Of a stretch of DNA of 64,000 nucleotides, positions 10,055 to 21,870 are shown piece by piece. The position numbers were made by a program, and so were the translations under genes. The notes beneath the pieces are model-generated. The model searched no databases and was not told the origin of the DNA. It saw only the letters and a list, made by a program, of their open reading frames with translations. Positions within the stretch are counted from its first letter, which is position 1. The number at the start of each line of letters is the position of its first letter. The DNA comes from Turritopsis dohrnii. Its lineage: Eukaryota; Cnidaria; Hydrozoa; Anthoathecata; Oceaniidae. Location of the stretch: contig BQMF02000054.1 of NCBI GenBank assembly GCA_027922465.2, positions 124,001-188,000 of the forward strand. Direction: 5' to 3'.

Positions 10055-10069
10055 TGTACCAATTGAGGC

Positions 10070-12132
10070 TGAAGATGTCTGTAATGTTTTACCAAGACCA
10101 GCTGAAAGTAATGGTTTACTTTTGTTGAAATTAAAAAGGAAACTTATGTACCGTGGACATGTCTACTTTGAACCTGTTCGACCCGAGTTGATTCTGAGAT
10201 CTTTAAATTCAAATCAAATCTAAGGTTCTACTTCGCAAAGCCACAGATCCAGTAAAACCAAGAGTCTTATTGCTGGCACCTACAGGTGTCGCTGCAGTAA
10301 ATATTGGAGGTACTACCATACATTCGGCCTTGGTATTTATAGTAAAAATTATGCACCATTAAGCGATAAGGTGATGACATCTCTGCGTAATAAACTTTCT
10401 GAAGTGTCTGCTGTGATAATTGATGAAATATCCATGGTTTCCGATGAACTATTGAAAATGTTCATATGCGATTGTGTGAGACATTTGGTGTAAGTATTCA
10501 GATCCCTTTTGCAGGTAAAACTGTCATTGCTACAGGAGACTTTTTTCCGCTACCACCAGTAATGGGAAGACCTGTTTATTCACTGTATGGCTTTGTAGAG
10601 AATTTATTAAAATTATGGGACACTTTTAAAATTGCTGAGTTAACAGAAGTTATGAGACAACAAGGAGATTCCGTATTCATTGGTTTGTTAAACAATGTAC
10701 GTGTTGCCAATATAACAGCTGATGATGAAGATCTCCTTAAATCACGATTTATCAATACTAATTCTCCCTAGTATCTAACTGATGCCCTTCATCTATTTGC
10801 TGAAAATAAACCTGCTGTGGACTATAACGAAAAAAATTAAGACATTTAGAAAATCCAGAAGTTGTGATAAATGCAATCGATTACTTGCCGAAAGATGTTC
10901 CTCAACGACTCATCAGTGATGCTCTCAATAGAAAACACACTGAAACCGGTGGTCTACCGACGAAACTTGTTTTAAAAATTGGGGCTAAAGTGATGCTTAC
11001 ATCAAATATAGATATAGAGGACAAACTCATAAATGGCCAAATGGGCTTAGTATTCAATTTTATGACAATTGGTAGTAAGATTACAAAAATTTATGTTAAA
11101 TTTCTTGATGAAAATGCTGGAATTATGAAAATGGCATCTGACAGATATGCTGTGACCCATAAGTGCGTACCAATTGAACGTTCTGAGACTGATAGTAATA
11201 TCAACAAAAGAGTAACAACATCACCCGTAATAAAAAAGAACGCAGTTTCCCTTAGTTTTATCTTGGGCTACTAGTATTCATAAAGTACAGGGTTTGAGTG
11301 TTCCTGAAGCTGTTATTAGTTTTGATTTACAAAAACAAAGGCGATTTAATCCTGGCCAAATGTACGTTGCAATGAGTCGAGTTACAAGTTTATCTGGCTT
11401 ATTTTTAACTGGAAAGTTTGACAAAAAAGCCATAAAGGCAGACAAAAAAGCTTTCACGGAATATGAACGGATGCGACAAGCTTGTCCACTGCCACGGTTA
11501 GAGACACTTGAACCATTGTGTCCCAATTCTTTGAGTATCAGTATGCTGAATACACGTTCATTGTCATTGCATGCGAAAGATATTGCTTGTGTAAATGAAT
11601 TGGTAGAGAGTGATGTTTTATGTCTCACTGAGACACAAATGATTGTTCTGAGATATGTGAGCTGTTAGATTTTGAATTAATGTTTTCTGTTGGAGATGAT
11701 AAATACAAGAGCTTGGCAATTGGATTAAAAAATCATGATATTTATTCATACTCAACTGAATCTAGCTTTTTATATGTTAACGTTTTAAAACACAGTTTTT
11801 GCAGTGATTTGGTTGGAGTTGCAGTACTGTAAAGGAAACATGGTGAAACATTGCAACTTTTTTACAATAACTTATCTAATTACATCCATTCTTTTGGTAT
11901 TGATATTCTGCTTGGTGATTTAAATATTGATTTTTTTACATCTAGTGATACTCTTTCAGAAATTCTTACCGACTACGAGATGGTTGTAACTGAGCCAACT
12001 TATATTGATGGTTCACTACTTGATCATGTTTATATCAAAAAGAGCTTCCTTGCAAATTTCAAGTTAAAGACAATGGTAAAGTGCATTTTTTTCTCAGACC
12101 ATGATGCAATCAAGGTAAAACTTTCAATTTAA
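10070..12132 (+). pseudogene. Helentron-like PIF1 helicase with C-terminal EEP endonuclease, broken
   Basis: The order of motifs on the plus strand is RKLMYRGHVYFEPVRPELIL (Helitron pre-helicase region), LLLAPTGVAAVNIGGTTIHS (PIF1 motif Ia region), VIIDEISMVSDELL (Walker B), VIATGDFFPLPPV, LTEVMRQQGDSVF, KIGAKVMLTSNIDIEDKLIN, HKVQGLSVPEAVISFD and YVAMSRVTSLSGLFL (motifs V-VI). It is followed by SISMLNTRSL, ESDVLCLTETQ, DILLGDLNID, LDHVYI and FSDHDAIKVKL, the signature series of the exonuclease-endonuclease-phosphatase family. A helicase joined to an apurinic-type endonuclease is typical of Helentrons (a Helitron subgroup). The Walker A region and the N-terminal Rep nuclease are missing, and at least five stops or frameshifts are present. 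It is a 5'-truncated dead copy. Confidence 0.8.
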
Positions 12133-15097
12133 TATTGTGTTGTTTTAAATCTTAATGAAATGATTAATGTTCAGCAATTTAATATTTTCTAGGCACTTTT
12201 TTATTTAGTGAATTCATTGCAACTTATTCAAATCATTTTCTAATACTGGTCTATTGCCTTATTTTATTGATGCACAATAGTGAAGAAGGTAAAGCATATT
12301 TTCTAAGCAATGTTTGATTTGCATTCAAGGTTGTGATTTTAATTGAAGTTGTTTAGTTATTTGAAATAGAGAATGTTGCACATGACTATGGAAAGCTGTT
12401 GACAAGATCCTGTGGCTGTGTGTGTAGTGTGTGGCTGTGTGTGGTATGTGTGTGTTTTATGTATGTGTCTACAGTAGGGACAGATACATGATTTATTTAT
12501 GTATGAAGTGGAATGAATGAATAGTCTGTTTGATCTCATTAGGTCTCGTGGTTCTGTTGTTAGGTTTAGGGTTAGTTGTCTTTGTGGGTTGTTTAAAATA
12601 TTTTTGTGCTGTTTAAATTATAAAATTGATTTTTCTTGAAGTTTTTAGGTTGTTTGCAGATGATTGAATTTGAAATAATTTTTGTCTTATCTTTTCAGAT
12701 CTACTAAGATGACATTACCAAATCATGTTTAATGAAATCTTTCTTATAGTTTCCCATTTCTGCGATATCGATTGAATGAACTCATGCACCATCAGCTTAG
12801 ATTTATATTCATGTTTATATTAATGTCAAAAATTTGTGTTTAAAAATTTATGAATTAAGTTAGAAATCAATTGTAAATATTGATGTGAAAATTTGTGAAA
12901 ATTTATGTATCAATTTAAGTTGGAAATTAATGTAAATATCTGAATTTTAATTTTATATTTTTACACTTATATATTTTTTGAGAGGGTTGTCAGTGGTTGT
13001 GTATGTGGTGGTCATAAAATGCTTCATTTTTCTCAAACAGGGTCCTTATGATGTGAGATCTTTCTACAAAACGTTTATAAAATTCAACATGTGAATTTCA
13101 ATTTCAGTTAATTTCGCAACTTTTCTTACTATTCTTATATTCTGAAATTTCACAGTGTTTAAGTATAGCATTTTTATGATCACATTGTGTTTGTATGTTA
13201 AACTAACGTGAGGCGAACATCATTTCTCTTTTAATATACGTCCCAATAGCCCACACAGAAAATGAATGATGATCTTTTCGATCTTTTCGCGTTGGTTTAG
13301 ATGTATGTGATGCCACAGGAGGTTACCAAACAAGATAGCTATCCAAGTAATCATCACAGTTAATATACATGAAGATTTAAAATGCACTTCCAGAAAATCT
13401 ACATTTTGTCTTCAGTATTTGTTAGTGTTGTGAAAATTGTGAGTTAGTGATTGTGTCACCCTCTCTATTTTTTATTGGATAATAAAGGGAATTAATTTTA
13501 AATAATTTAATCAATTTTAATATTTATTCAAAAGAATAATTTATTGAATGTCTTTGTGAGATGAAAGTGTAAGCCTTCGTTCCAGTTGCAATTGCAAGAA
13601 CTGATGTGTGTATGCAAATGTTGACGAACTGTGCGGGAGCAAAATGTGACATTTATTACGAAATGATATTGTTGATTAAAGCTGCCGTATTGTATTCGCC
13701 TTTATGGTTCTACATGTTATTCGACGGGGATTCCAGAAAAGATGCTAAAATGTATGTGAAAGGTTAACTTTAATTGTTATTGTATATACTTTCGATATTT
13801 TATTAACGGAATTTTCCTTTAGACAACCGTCTTAACCTTTTTGGTTGTAAACGATAGCAGGCAAAATGAAAATAAACAACAAAATTTAATGACGTTTGAT
13901 ATGAACATGACAGAATTTTTCCGGATGGACGAACTTGAATTTCGATCGATGTTTTAAGCATGCGCACCAGATATATCCTCCGAAACACATAATCGACACA
14001 TAATGACACATAATCGACACATAATCGACATTTATATGTAACAATGTAAACTACTGTGTGCAGATCGTTTGTTCGTTACACACGGAACTTTGAAGACATT
14101 GATGAAGTGGTTCAATTCCTGTATAGATGTATTCAAGATAATGATTGAAGGCTGTTTCAACAATCGGGAAACCGGATTATTGATTCCAAAATAAGGATCT
14201 GATACCTTTTCGATATAAGCCACAATTCGTTTTGTCTCTCCCATATTGGAGTAACTGATACTGTCAATCATGAAGAACTCATTTAATTTATATTTGTATC
14301 AAAATAAAAAAAAATTACATCAAATTGTTACTTCTCTTTTGTTTTGTTTTTTCGTATTCGCTGATACATAATTTCTTTCTTTGTTCAAGTAATTATAGGG
14401 GAAAATGTTCGAACCCGAAGAAATTAACGGTGTTTATATAAAACATCGTGATAGCGTTTGCATGAGATTGGGTGTGAACAAATATGTTTCGCTTATACCC
14501 TCTCCTCCCACTACCCCTGTCCGGCCTAGGTATATGATGGTAACCTGCCTATTCGTATCATTGAAGCAGATATGCCAACATTTTGAAAAGTGAAAGAGGC
14601 AGATTTCGTTTGTGGTTTAGACGGCTATGCGCAGCTTTGTTGTGATGATGCCCACCACATGATATCGTGGTGGTCTGTGCATATGCAGACCTACTCATAA
14701 ACTTAAGTGACAGTAATCAAAAAGAAGAGTGGAATTAAAGTCATAGCAACGTCAGTAAGGACCTCGATATAACGTAATCTCAACGTAACTTTCCCGGCTG
14801 GGTTCTCAGAGTTTCTCAACGAATTTGTTAACGAGTTTCTCAACGAACTTATCCCTAAAGTGTACATGCGGATTTTCATGAGAACTGGACCTCTTGGTTT
14901 TTAACGATATTCAACGAGTTTGGTACCGATGTCTGTAAGAATGCGATGAAAATGGCTTTAAAGAATAACCTGAAAGACTATCGGAACCATTTTTAGGAAG
15001 AATAACTAATGCAAATCATATTCTTGTGAATTTTCTGTTACATCAAATTATGTTTGAATAAATTTTTGAAGATAGATGAGTTAAGGTTTTCCAAATA
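12133..15097. other. 3-kb AT-rich gap without a recognisable gene
   Basis: I see no gene. Small repeats stand out: a TG-rich microsatellite (12415-12475), a diverged tandem pair of about 55 bp (12835-12950) and four acacataatcg units (13985-14030). The gttctcaacgaa-like words near 14810-14870 are also repeated. Short open frames at 14032-14271 (minus) and 14405-14593 (plus) have no recognisable motif. Confidence 0.4.
13985..14030. repeat. Short tandem repeat, acacataatcg x4
   Basis: Four imperfect copies of an 11-bp unit (cgacacataat) lie head to tail. No function is evident. Confidence 0.6.
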
Positions 15098-15100
15098 CTA

Positions 15101-15281
15101 CCGTATTTATTCCATTACGCCCAGTCTCTTTTAAACGGCCCTCTCCATGCTCACGTCCCCTCTAATCTTAAAATTTCGCTATAGACGCTCCTCTCTTTTT
15201 AATGCCCCTCTCTAATAAATGCCCTTTGAAGATTCGAAAAATTTTATAAACGGGCCAGGGCGTTTACTTGAATAAATACGG
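15101..15281. mobile_element. 181-bp MITE with CTA target duplication
   Basis: The ends ccgtatttattc and gaataaatacgg are perfect inverted repeats, flanked by CTA at 15098-15100 and 15282-15284. A 3-bp target duplication of this kind is typical of PIF/Harbinger-mobilised MITEs. The interior is C/T-rich on the plus strand and has no gene. Confidence 0.7.
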
Positions 15282-15678
15282 CTATGTTTTTATCCGCAGT
15301 TAAAACATGTTTAAATTATTTGTTCTCCCGATTCTGGATCCCGAAAAAATGTCCAGCGGGGGTGCGCATACGGGGGAAAGGATATAACAATAACGTTTAT
15401 ACTTTTGGTAAAGATTTATATTTTCTCCTTCATAACATCTCAGAAAAAACTACAGTACCATTACTTGGCAAGACATATTTACTGCAATCCATCGACAGCT
15501 TCATTCGTTTTTTCTTCTAAGGTATTTAAAACTGTTTTCCCCCTGGAAGAATAATAAAACTATATATAACTTTCCCGCTTAATTTGCTGGAGTTCCTTTC
15601 ATTCGACACGTGCGTGGAAGTAAGAAATAGAAAGAACACTAATAAAGAAAATATAAATTCGAAGGAATATAACGGATA

Positions 15679-17474
15679 ATGTTATCAACACCAGAAAAGA
15701 AAGCAGGTACGTTTATTCCATATAGTCCTAGTCATAGTTATGTTTGTTAAGTTTTCCTCTATCTTATCTGACTGTAGATCATAATTGAAGTGCAACCAAA
15801 ATACACTGTAGGTCTTGAAATTCTATAAAGGGTTAAAAATATCATACACGTTTTTTTGTTTTTTTTATGAGCAACCAAGGTCAGACCTTAGTAGTGATGT
15901 TGCTTAAAAAATGACTATTTTTTGTAGTGATTTTGCTTAATTTGTTGCTAAGAATTAATTGAAAAAATTAATATGTGTTTCCAGTCTTGAATACCTTTGT
16001 GTAGGCTTAAGTATATTTAAGTATAAAGTGTATAGGACACAGTACTGCAACCTAGTGTAACCACCTAGTGTGGCAATTTTAAGAAACGTGCTGTTATGCT
16101 AGTGCTGCATTATTTCAAAATTTCACGTTGCTAAATTATCTAAGATCCTTGTAGTACTGTTACTTAATATTTTGAGAAAATTTACTAGTGTTGCTCATAA
16201 ACGTGTTGCTCATAAAAAAACAAAATGTGTATACCTTCCAATTGCAGTGTAAAGTTACCCGGTCGAGTGGGAATCGCGACCTCTCGCTTGTCGTGCGATT
16301 GCTCCAACCACTAAGCTACCGCCCACATGTGATCACACTAGATCCCACATTGGTTTCAGTTACCTGTTGGAAGAAAACAATCCAAACATTTTTTTAGTAC
16401 AAAACACATTTTCTCTTCATTGTCAAGGGAAATATTTCCGAACAAAAATATTTTTATCTGGCATACACTTCTTTTTCATTTTAGATAAGATACAAGGTTA
16501 TGTTAAAAATGTGACTCCTATAAAAACTGCATCAAAAGATAAGAGCAAGAAGTTTTTCGACTTCACTTTACAAAAAGAAAATGAAGAGTGTCGATTAGTA
16601 TGCTTCTCACCAGAGAAAAGGAGATTATTACAAGACATATCATCCAGTGGAGCTGGTTGCGAAATAAAGAAATACAAGTTATCACAGCATGATTTTCTGA
16701 TAACTGACTATTGCATCCATCAAAAAAGTAAAACTTGATTTCTAATGCAAGGATGTTAAAAAGAATTATCTAACCATTTCTCAACTTAACAATGAAGCAT
16801 CTTTGTTTGATATCGAGAACACAATAGGATTGCTGTACATCTTGTCTTCAGAAAACATTGTTCAAAAAGGTAGTGGTCTTCTTAAATTCAAATAAGGGAT
16901 GCTTAAAGACAACACAGATAGCATACCAATTACTATATTCGGTAAGCTTTGCGATATTGTTATGGATGATCAAGTATTTGCATTCACCAACATCCGGATA
17001 TCTAAATACAAGTCTCAGCGGTTGATCAAAACGACAGAGCTAACAGTAATACAACCATCTGATAGTCTTGCCCCAGAAGACACAATTCAGGATACTGATG
17101 ATGCAACATCGACATCAGCTGTAGGGAAAGTCGTCGGAGTTGATGCAAATTGTTTGAAAGCAACTTACCTTTGTAACAACTGCAAAACCCATGTAATGCC
17201 TGGTGAAGATGGTTTTGTTGAATGTGATCAGTGGCAATATATGACCTTAAAAGAGGAACGTAAAAAAAAGTCGCTGGTTAACTTTTCCCTCATGGCCAAT
17301 TCGGGTTTAAAGTTGGACCTGTCGATAAAATTTGAAATACTGGCAACCACATTAGACTTAACTACGGATGATGCTAAAACAAATGCATCAAAAATGTTAA
17401 GAAGAAAAACTGTTTCAGTTGATTTTAATCCAACAAACTATGTGTCATCCAAAATAAAACTTACATCAGATTGA
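15679..17474 (+). pseudogene. RPA-like OB-fold protein gene with intron, decayed
   Basis: A short first exon at 15679-15706 encodes MLSTPEKKA plus one base and ends in cag|gtacgt. The acceptor is tttcattttag at 16474-16484, and the next exon restores the frame as D-KIQGYVKNVTPIK. Then come FFDFTLQKENEECRLVCFSP, a premature stop near 16738, and in another frame LKDNTDSIPITIFGKLCDIV and FAFTNIRISKYKSQR, followed by a C-x2-C...C zinc-type segment (YLCNNCKTHVMPGEDGFVEC). Two OB folds plus a small zinc region resemble RPA70-like single-strand DNA-binding proteins carried by some Helitrons. With a Helentron-like helicase 3.5 kb upstream on the same strand, it may be its accessory gene. That link is inference. 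At least two stops make it a pseudogene. The intron contains a tRNA-derived SINE. Confidence 0.6.
16253..16335 (-). repeat. tRNA-derived SINE head in the intron
   Basis: The minus strand reads a tRNA-like A box (tagcttagtggttggagc) and B box (ggtcgcgattcccac) about 40 bp apart. The acceptor stem does not pair, so it is not a functional tRNA. It is best read as the promoter head of a SINE or an old tRNA pseudogene. Confidence 0.6.
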
Positions 17475-17563
17475 CGAGAAAACCACACCAGAACTCTCAA
17501 CTTGTTTATCTTTCAGGCCATACATTTTATTGAGTTGATTGTAATAATATACAGGTTCTATTT

Positions 17564-17790
17564 TTAGTTTATCATAACCATCTGTTTGTTTATTATAGAA
17601 AGACATTGACATTTTTGTTGGTATTTTTTCCATACATCGCATTAGTTTTTTATTATATATATTTATCGGCTTTCAGCATTCTGTTTTTTTTAGTTTATCA
17701 TAACCATATTATTCTTCTGTTAACAGTTTTTTTGGGATTTTTCCATACATCACATCAGTTTTTTATTATATATATTTATCAGATTTCAGG
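17564..17790 (+). repeat. Diverged tandem duplication, about 122-bp unit
   Basis: Two copies share tagtttatcataaccat, ttttccatacatc and ttttttattatatatattta in the same order and spacing. The open frame seen across it (17606-17797) is a by-product of its T-rich composition. Confidence 0.7.
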
Positions 17791-17797
17791 ATTTTGA

Positions 17798-18640
17798 TGG
17801 TTCCTAGTGCCTAGGACATTTCTTTGTTTACATAGGAGATGAATCCAAAATTATGTTTTCCTTTTCCCTTGTTGTTTACCTTATAAGATTAATTGGGCAC
17901 CACCAAAATCCAACTTGTCGAGTCGTTTTGGATAAACACTCTATCTTCCAATCAGAGGCATTTTAGAAGATGGGGTCGCTAGATGTTGCGTAATGCACGG
18001 CGCGATGTTTAGTCGGTTTAGAAATCGAGGCAGTGGTGCAACCTCATTACCAGTTTCTCTAAGTCCATATAAACTCTTACACGAAAATAAAAGTTTGTCA
18101 TATTTATATAAATTCACCTGTTTACCAAAAAGCGCAAGGATAACCACGGGCGAAGATATAACAGAACTATGAACGATTTCTTTTCTTTGATTTATATTTG
18201 CTTGTTTTTAAGAATTGAAAGATCCTTATCTTCATACACAATTTATGAAAAACGTGCCTCACAGTCGCACATGATAGGTGCGGAACACTATATCGTCGGA
18301 TTTCAAATAAATGACTCTCGAATAATGTTGTTTGGAATACACAGGTCACGAAATTTCATGGTACCCATATCTACACCACAAATTCTTGGTGACGTTAAGG
18401 TTATTTTTAGGTTCTGCAAAACGCAAGCGTCAAGAAAATCTGGCATTAGAGTTGACGCCACTCAGAACTTTAATAGATATATATTTCGATTTAAACTTTT
18501 CTTGAATTTCAAGAATGTCATAGTCTTTCTTTTTTGTAATGACAGCTATATATTTTTCAATAGTAATGATTCAGCTTGATTGTACAAACAGTTTTTTATG
18601 AAAAGCTAAAGAATGACATAAAGAAAAGCTCATTTTCTTC
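17798..18640. other. Unrecognised sequence with one 136-codon open frame
   Basis: The frame 18169-18579 (plus) is open, rich in F, I and N, and has no motif I know. The composition suggests chance rather than a gene. Confidence 0.3.
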
Positions 18641-18644
18641 TTCG

Positions 18645-18945
18645 ATTTTGCAGAAATCCTTCTGCCCGATAGGGTATCTTGTTTTCTTACTGTCCAAACC
18701 TAGCGGCTTTTTGAAATTTCATGCGTGCACTTACATGAAACCAAAGCACCGTGCATGGCATGTCAGCGATATATTTACAAAAGTTTCTTTGATCAATATT
18801 AAATGTATTTTGAGACATAAAACATATTTTAAGTTAAAAAAGAAAATTTGTAGAAGAAACTAATAACTATCTTGGACTGTGATCATCGTTTCTTACTAAA
18901 AAGAAATTCTCAACGTTTTGTAAACAGAAGAGTCAAAAAAGCTTT
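18645..18945 (+). repeat. Dispersed 300-bp repeat, copy 1, with small hairpin
   Basis: It matches 54695-55005 (minus). Shared blocks in order are gcagaaatccttctgcccg, gtccaaacctagcgg, gaaatttc, cttacatgaaac, gaagaaact, ctgtgatcat, caacgttttgtaaacagaag and agagtcaaaaa. The open frames read across both copies share SKPSGFLKF, but this is repeat DNA and probably not a gene. Confidence 0.7.
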
Positions 18946-18968
18946 ATAATATAATAATGAAATACTTG

Positions 18969-19150
18969 TGCTTCCGTGGCGCAGTTGGCTAGTGGACTTG
19001 TCTGATAACTGAAAGGCCGGTGGTTCGAGCCCACCTAGGTCATTCAGCATTTTCTGTCGAATTTTATAAATTTCATAACATATTTCATTTTTCATGTTTC
19101 AAAAGAGTTTGCAGAAATCTTTCTGCCCGTAAGGGCATCTTGTTTACATT
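18969..19150 (+). repeat. tRNA-like SINE unit ending in the dispersed hairpin
   Basis: There is an A box (tggcgcagttgg), a loop containing ctgataa that would present a GAU (Ile-type) anticodon, and a well-formed T arm (ggtgg ttcgagc ccacc). The acceptor and anticodon stems do not pair properly, so a working tRNA is unlikely. About 65 bp downstream is another copy of gcagaaatctttctgcccg followed by agggcatcttgttt. A tRNA head plus a conserved tail hairpin is the form of a SINE. Confidence 0.45.
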
Positions 19151-19318
19151 TCTTTCTGCTGTAATGAGAAATGTATATATATATATAATTTCCGAACAAG
19201 TTGATTAAAGGTTGAATACTTTTCATTCCTCTTAGAATGGAATGTAGCCTTGAAATTAAACACAGGTAAAGTTTCCACTTTGATATTGGATGTTATATAT
19301 ATGATTTTTATCTTTTAG

Positions 19319-21870
19319 GTTGATAAATATCTTGATGAACTGAATGTCCTAGAAACTTTCAAGCAGGCAAAGGTATTTTATGCTGCATGGTATATTTTGT
19401 TGACACAATATTATTTAAAAAACATTCTGTGACAGAAAGTTATTTTTTAAAAGGAAAGATACCTTTTGAAAGGACAGTAAGAAATTTCTTATATAGAGTA
19501 TGGTTTTTCTGTTTATTCAATCTGTTTCATTTTCTTTTTTTAAGATGGACATGACTGCCATTTGTTATGCAGATGATGATAAATTGCGAAAATTAGGTGT
19601 GAAAGCTGATGACAATATTATAAAGCTTAAACTTCTCTGCAAAGAAGTTAGTGATAATGATAATGAAAATCGGAAAAATGAATTGCAAAACTTTCTTAAA
19701 AGCAAAGATCGGTTACCAAAAGAGCCTCGCAAAAAACGCAGCAAGGGTGCAAAAAGGAGAATCAATTTAACATGGGAACATTTTGATCCACAAAAAAGGA
19801 GGTATGTACGTGTACAAGCTAAAAAAGGTAGAGGACACAAATACTTCACGTTTGACCTCAGTCGTTCGTTGGATGTTGTTTTATCAATTTGTATAAAATT
19901 GTATTTGGCTGACGATACAAGTCAAAAAATTCATTTTTCTGCCAGGAAAAATCTAACAAGATTTAGACTTGCAGATGTAACTGGTGAATTCATAACTGAC
20001 ACATTAACTGATTTGGAAGGAAAAACTGTGCCTTTCACTGTTCAAAGCTTTCTTGATCGTCACAATACTTCAATACCACACTTGATATTACGCAGTAAAT
20101 GTAAGTCCTTCTTGCAGTCACTCATTGATGAAAGTGAAAGTGATGACAGTCTTATGGACTTTGACATTTTGAAGCAACCAAAATCAACTGAAAGTCACCA
20201 CTTCAAGTGAAAAGTCTATATCAAATGGAAATCATTCAAGGGACAGTAGTATATTACTGCCCATATCACCGTTATCACCCTCACCAAATACATTGCCACC
20301 ACAATCCACACCATTAACCACCCCATCAATAACCATCCAACATGATGAGGAGCCAGGTGTACCTGACACAATCGCTGACCATAAGGAATTGTATAAAGAA
20401 CGAGAGGCAGAATTTCAATTGTCCTTACAAGCTGATCAGTTGAATAATAAACGGGAACAGGAAGCAGATTCTGAAAGAGAGCGTTTGTTAACAGTTATGA
20501 ATTGCGAAAGTCCAAAGTTCCTGATGAGCCAGATCTTACTGATGCTCATGTCACTGTGACTATTCAAAGTGTTTTTGGTAATAAGGTTAGACTGTTCAAT
20601 ACTGAAAATACTTTTAAAGCTGTTTATGATTGGATTGATAGTTTGTATCATATTCCTGAACATTTTGTCTTGTGTCAGCATGATGGCAGCATAGTCAGCC
20701 CTATCCAACAAGTAGTGTCTGGCATTTTCAAGCAGGAAGCTCTGGGAACACCCTACAATTTTGAAAGTATGTGCAGTGATGATTTAATAGATGAGCCTGA
20801 GACTGAACAGTCTGAGATTAACAATCATGAAACATCCTTTCAATTAATTGATGATCTTAGATGCATTGAGTTTAAAAAGTTAAAGGAACAGATAGACCTT
20901 GAGTTGAATCGAGACAATATTTATCAGGAAATGTTGCATTTATATCAGAAACGATAAACCAACGCTTATCTAATTCGATTCAGTTTCAATGGTGAGCAGG
21001 CAATAGGAGATGGTGTGAACAGAGATACCTATTGTGCCTTTTATGAAAAGTTTTACATGAAAATGGAAGGAGAGAACGAACGTGTACGAACGAATAACAT
21101 GGATGAAACTGAACTAGAAACCATTGGAAAAATTATAAATCATGCATACATTCAGCATTTCCTCTGTGCTTCTCAAAATCAGCTTTAAAACATTCACTAT
21201 TCAAGGAGGTGGAGCGTAATGAGGTTCTGTCATCTTTTCTTAAGTTTATTACTCCTTCAGAGGCTGAAAAGATTTCTCAGTTTGCTAATGAAAAAAAAAA
21301 ATGTGCTATTTATTATTGATATTCTAGCCGATTACTCTATTTATGGACGCCCAAATCCTGATACTCTCAACTTATGTACAAAGGCAGCTCGAGTTGGACT
21401 TATTAGAAGTCCTTATTTTGCTGTTCAAAGTATAGTCAAAGGGATGGGATTATTTTGGGCAAAAATTGACCCCCCTATGTTCGATGCATTGTATGAATGC
21501 ACAAAGACGACACCAGAGACACTCATTGCTAACATTTCACCAGTTATGCTCAAAGGATCAGAGAATAACAACCTGGCTACATAGATTTATCAGACGTTGT
21601 ACTGAAGAGGAGCTCTATGCACTCGTGAGATTTGTCACTGGGTCCACAAGTCTATTGCCTAATACCACAATTAAGTTGGAGTATTTTGACCAGTCTCCTA
21701 ATCATCTCAACCCAGCATCACAAACCTGTTTTCGTATTTTAATCTTGCCAAAACAATATTCTTCATTTACTGAAATGAGATTAAATTTAGGAATGTATTT
21801 GAACAACAAAGATACCTGGTCTGTCCATGATGACCTTAATGCAGATTTGTATCAGACTGATATTGGATGA
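19319..21870 (+). pseudogene. SAM-like / UBX-like / HECT ubiquitin-ligase gene, decayed
   Basis: An exon at 19319-19372 (VDKYLDELNVLETFKQAK) is bounded by tttag and gtattt. After an intron the next exon starts at 19545 (MDMTAICYADDDKLRKLGVK); together they give a SAM-like helical domain. A basic tract and an acidic/Ser-Pro linker follow. A helical EREAEFQLSLQADQLNNKRE segment and a ubiquitin-fold stretch (VTVTIQSVFGNKVRLF) resemble FAF/UBX proteins. The tail is HECT-like: FNGEQAIGDGVNRDTYCAFY (N-lobe) and, in the C-lobe, LVRFVTGSTSLLP and NPASQTCFRILILPKQYSSF, with the thioester cysteine in TCF. HECT enzymes pass ubiquitin from an E2 to a substrate. At least four frame breaks or stops occur between 20210 and 21590. 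It could be a retired host gene or cargo of a mobile element. Confidence 0.65.

Noticed and set aside
12550..12580. Telomere-like ttaggtttagggttag
   Set aside because: Only about two imperfect units, no array; chance in AT-rich DNA.
13985..14030. Spaced repeats resembling a CRISPR array
   Set aside because: Units are contiguous short tandem copies without spacers, and the genome is eukaryotic.
18169..18579. 136-codon open frame as a host gene
   Set aside because: Composition is low-complexity (F, I, N), there is no motif, and AT-rich DNA yields such frames by chance.
18576..18863. Frame sharing SKPSGFLKF with 54787-55014 as a gene family
   Set aside because: The similarity extends well beyond the frames and follows a dispersed non-coding repeat.
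18969..19043. Functional tRNA-Ile gene
   Set aside because: T arm and boxes are good, but the acceptor and anticodon stems do not pair, and a repeat hairpin follows; a SINE is more likely.
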